DNA from: Mycobacterium sp. 050128
GTDB lineage: Bacteria; Actinomycetota; Actinomycetes; Mycobacteriales; Mycobacteriaceae
Length of the DNA stretch: 64,000 nt
Assembly (NCBI RefSeq): GCF_036409155.1
Contig: NZ_JAZGLW010000008.1
Coordinates: forward strand, 1-64,000
Direction: 5' to 3'
This document shows positions 62,372-64,000 of this stretch, piece after piece. The first letter of the stretch is position 1; every line of letters begins with the position of its first letter. Under the pieces are notes generated by a model. That model was not told the origin of the DNA. It made no database searches and saw only the letters and a program-made list of their open reading frames with translations. Position numbers and translations under genes: made by a program.

Positions 62372-62544
62372 CGACAATCCGATCACGAGCGCCTGGCCGG
62401 GGCGTCGAAACTGCCAAATCCGACGCCTACCAGGCCGATAAGAAGCTGACCGCCGGGGTGCTGGCGAGGCTCGAGCTGGCGTCGACAGCCCTGAGCAAGC
62501 TGCGGGAAGAAATCGCGGCCAACGATGATCGTGAGGTCAAGTGA
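62368..62544 (+). CDS. 58-residue ESX-cluster protein
   Basis: Small gene, start GTG 62368 overlapping the previous stop (GTGA) and with its own stop overlapping the next start (GTGA). Its residues 17-50 (KSDAYQADKKLTAGVLARLE, then ALSKLREEI) closely match residues 5-38 of the next protein (YDGYQADKNLAASVIARMER). It is therefore a tandem paralogue of the YbaB-like N-terminus. Codon-level coupling suggests it is translated. Confidence 0.7.
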   Translation: MTTIRSRAPGRGVETAKSDAYQADKKLTAGVLARLELASTALSKLREEIAANDDREVK

Positions 62545-62924
62545 CGGTCTACGAATACGACGGCTATCAGGCGGACAAGAATCTAGCCGCCAGTGTGATA
62601 GCGCGCATGGAACGGGTGTCAACGATGCTTTCCAAAGTCCTCGAGGAGATGGATAGCATCGACCTCGAAGCCACCGGCGGAGACGGCGACGTCGTGCTGT
62701 CGGTGAACTCGCACGGGCAACTCACGTCGTTGTCCCTGGCTCAGGGCTGCACCACCCGCTACTCACATGGTGCGTTGGCCGAGTTGATTAACACGACGAT
62801 CGACGAGGCAGTGAACGCCGCCGCCGCCGAAACAGCCAGCGTCGGCGGCCAGGACCAAGAAGCGCTCGACGCCGCAGTGCAAGCCTTCATCGACCCGAAC
62901 AGTGAAATCTGGACCGCCCCCTGA
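62541..62924 (+). CDS. YbaB/EbfC-like protein
   Basis: 127-residue protein. A helix (DGYQADKNLAASVIARMERV) and then a beta sheet (GDGDVVLSVNSHGQLTSLSL) and a C-terminal helix (HGALAELINTTIDEAVNAAA) form the YbaB/EbfC layout found in ESX clusters. GTG 62541 overlaps the 58-residue gene. It may bind DNA or assist ESX substrates like EspL; the role is inferred from the family. Confidence 0.78.
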   Translation: MTVYEYDGYQADKNLAASVIARMERVSTMLSKVLEEMDSIDLEATGGDGDVVLSVNSHGQLTSLSLAQGCTTRYSHGALAELINTTIDEAVNAAAAETASVGGQDQEALDAAVQAFIDPNSEIWTAP

Positions 62925-62995
62925 GAAGAAGCGGTAGTCCCTGGATTCGGGCGCAATGGTAGCCCGATGTCGTAGGACAGCGATACTCTGATTGC

Positions 62996-63670
62996 ATGTA
63001 TCCGCAGGCAGTTGGGCAGCCAGGCTACCCGGTCGTGCCGGGCAGTCCGCCCATCCCGACCAGTGGAGGCGGCGCGCCGACAGGTGCCGCGGTGTTGCCG
63101 CCGCCCCCCAACTACCTGCCGCCTGCGCACATCCCTGCGCCCCCGCCGCCGTATCGGGGACGCCGGCCGGGCTGGCTCGCGGTATGGGTGATGCTCTCCC
63201 TTGCAGTGCTTTTGGCGCTCAGTGCGACAGTGATGAGCGCTTTCAAGCTGACCGCATCAACCCCGCCCGCGACAACCACCACCGTCACCGCCCCGCCGCC
63301 GCCGCCCAGCTACAGCACCGACCAAGTCGCCGCGGCCAAAAAAGAAGCCTGCGACGCCAGCAATGCTGCCGCCGGGCCGATAGCGAACTCACAACAGAAC
63401 TTCGCCGCAGCTGCGCGCGACCGGCAGACGCCGCAATACCAGCCAGCGCTTGCCAACTTTCAGCTTGTGGTCATGGTCGAGACGCAGTACTTGCAACAAC
63501 ACCTGACCCCAGCTGCGCCAAGACCTGTGCAAGACGCCATTAACGGCTATATCAGCGCAGTTTTGGCCGCGGTCGATGCAGACACGCGCGCAGTGCCAAA
63601 CCATGATGCGCAAGCCTTTGTCGATCGGGTCGACAAGGCCAGCACTGAACTTGACAAGGTGTGTGAGTGA
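62996..63670 (+). CDS. ESX-cluster membrane protein
   Basis: 224-residue protein. A proline-rich cytosolic N-terminus (about 55 residues) precedes one transmembrane helix (GWLAVWVMLSLAVLLALSAT, about 60-82) and a threonine/proline linker. A periplasmic helical domain follows with a conserved Cys pair near 120 (KKEACDASNAA) and at the C-terminus (DKVCE), possibly a disulfide. ATG 62996 starts at a weak site; the end overlaps the next gene by one base. Topology fits the single-pass ESX accessory proteins (Rv3901c-like, from memory). Confidence 0.78.
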   Translation: MYPQAVGQPGYPVVPGSPPIPTSGGGAPTGAAVLPPPPNYLPPAHIPAPPPPYRGRRPGWLAVWVMLSLAVLLALSATVMSAFKLTASTPPATTTTVTAPPPPPSYSTDQVAAAKKEACDASNAAAGPIANSQQNFAAAARDRQTPQYQPALANFQLVVMVETQYLQQHLTPAAPRPVQDAINGYISAVLAAVDADTRAVPNHDAQAFVDRVDKASTELDKVCE

Positions 63671-64000
63671 TGCAATCCGAGGACATTCTTCAGGTCGTGC
63701 CTGCGGCCGCGCAGTCGGCGAACATGTTGACGGGCTCGGCAACCGTAGAGTTTGCTGCGTCGGTGCCCGAGCACGCAGCCCACGGTGCGGCGGCCACCGC
63801 ACTGGGGACGGCTCACGCGGCTTCGATGTGGGCGCCGAGCGTAACAGCGAGCACAGGGGTGGACCAGCAAGTGGCGGGGGCCGGGGCGGCGCTGGCGCCG
63901 TACGGTGGCAAGGTTGCTGAGCGCAATGATCAATCGTTGACCGAGGTCGTCGAAACTGACAATCAAAATACTCAGGATTTGTCGCCGCATCCGGGCGTGA
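63670..64000 (+). CDS. EspC/PE-like protein (partial)
   Basis: The frame runs from ATG 63670 off the right end (110 codons visible). The sequence is helical with Ala-rich pattern (QVVPAAAQSANMLTGSATVE, AAATALGTAHAASMW), similar to the DUF2580/EspC and PE hairpins of ESX substrates. It overlaps the membrane protein gene by one base. The C-terminus, including any YxxxD/E secretion motif, is outside the window. Confidence 0.65.
   Translation, partial: MQSEDILQVVPAAAQSANMLTGSATVEFAASVPEHAAHGAAATALGTAHAASMWAPSVTASTGVDQQVAGAGAALAPYGGKVAERNDQSLTEVVETDNQNTQDLSPHPGV

Overview
This window is high-GC actinobacterial DNA, almost certainly from Mycobacterium. The evidence is a complete mce operon, a WhiB regulator, ESX (type VII secretion) accessory proteins, many GTG starts and several apparently leaderless transcripts. 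A winged-helix Rep-like gene, a ParA/ParB-like pair with a long repeat-rich intergenic stretch beside it, a DarB-like methylase-helicase and the start of an ESX locus together suggest a large, probably conjugative plasmid or plasmid-derived element. No 16S, tRNA or other core chromosomal genes were seen.

Layout. 1-1.6 kb: decayed transposase fragments. 1.6-12.2 kb: one mce operon (yrbEA, yrbEB, mceA-F and two Mce-associated proteins), followed by a secreted CAP-domain protein at 12.5-13.2 kb. 14.4-35.2 kb: an accessory block rich in defence and toxin genes. It holds a Gabija-type OLD nuclease plus UvrD helicase, a tyrosine recombinase with a duplicated 3' end downstream, a hydrolase/DUF6933/GNAT cluster, a VbhA-Fic pair, a VapBC pair, a PLP aminotransferase, and an unusual 826-residue zinc-ribbon plus PD-(D/E)XK nuclease-like protein. 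It ends with an XRE repressor and a ParB-like gene set whose promoters share a 16-bp palindrome.

35.4-45.6 kb: a minus-strand operon led by a WhiB protein. It includes a wHTH protein, a cupin-like protein, a stand-alone NusA-type KH protein, an alpha/beta hydrolase, small proteins and a very large N6-methylase/helicase. 45.9-50.3 kb: an XRE regulator, two cell-wall hydrolases that share a nearly identical N-terminal secretion-type module, and ParB-like and ParA proteins. 50.3-52.35 kb: a 2-kb stretch with repeats and no convincing gene, a candidate centromere or origin. 52.35-56.3 kb: a third paralogue of the secretion module, a HTH/coiled-coil protein, and a three-gene HipA-like kinase/HIRAN module. 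56.3-57.5 kb: the Rep-like protein. 58.3-64 kb: the beginning of an ESX accessory cluster (proline/glycine-rich secreted proteins, YbaB-like proteins, a PE/PPE-like protein, a membrane protein), which runs off the right end.

How it fits together: Rep, ParA and ParB would maintain the replicon. The ESX cluster and the two muralytic enzymes would support secretion or transfer across the mycobacterial envelope. DarB-like, Gabija, Fic, VapBC, HipA-like and the zinc-ribbon nuclease form a defence, anti-defence and stabilisation layer. The mce operon is lipid-import cargo. Functional calls rest on motifs read by eye; no database search was possible.
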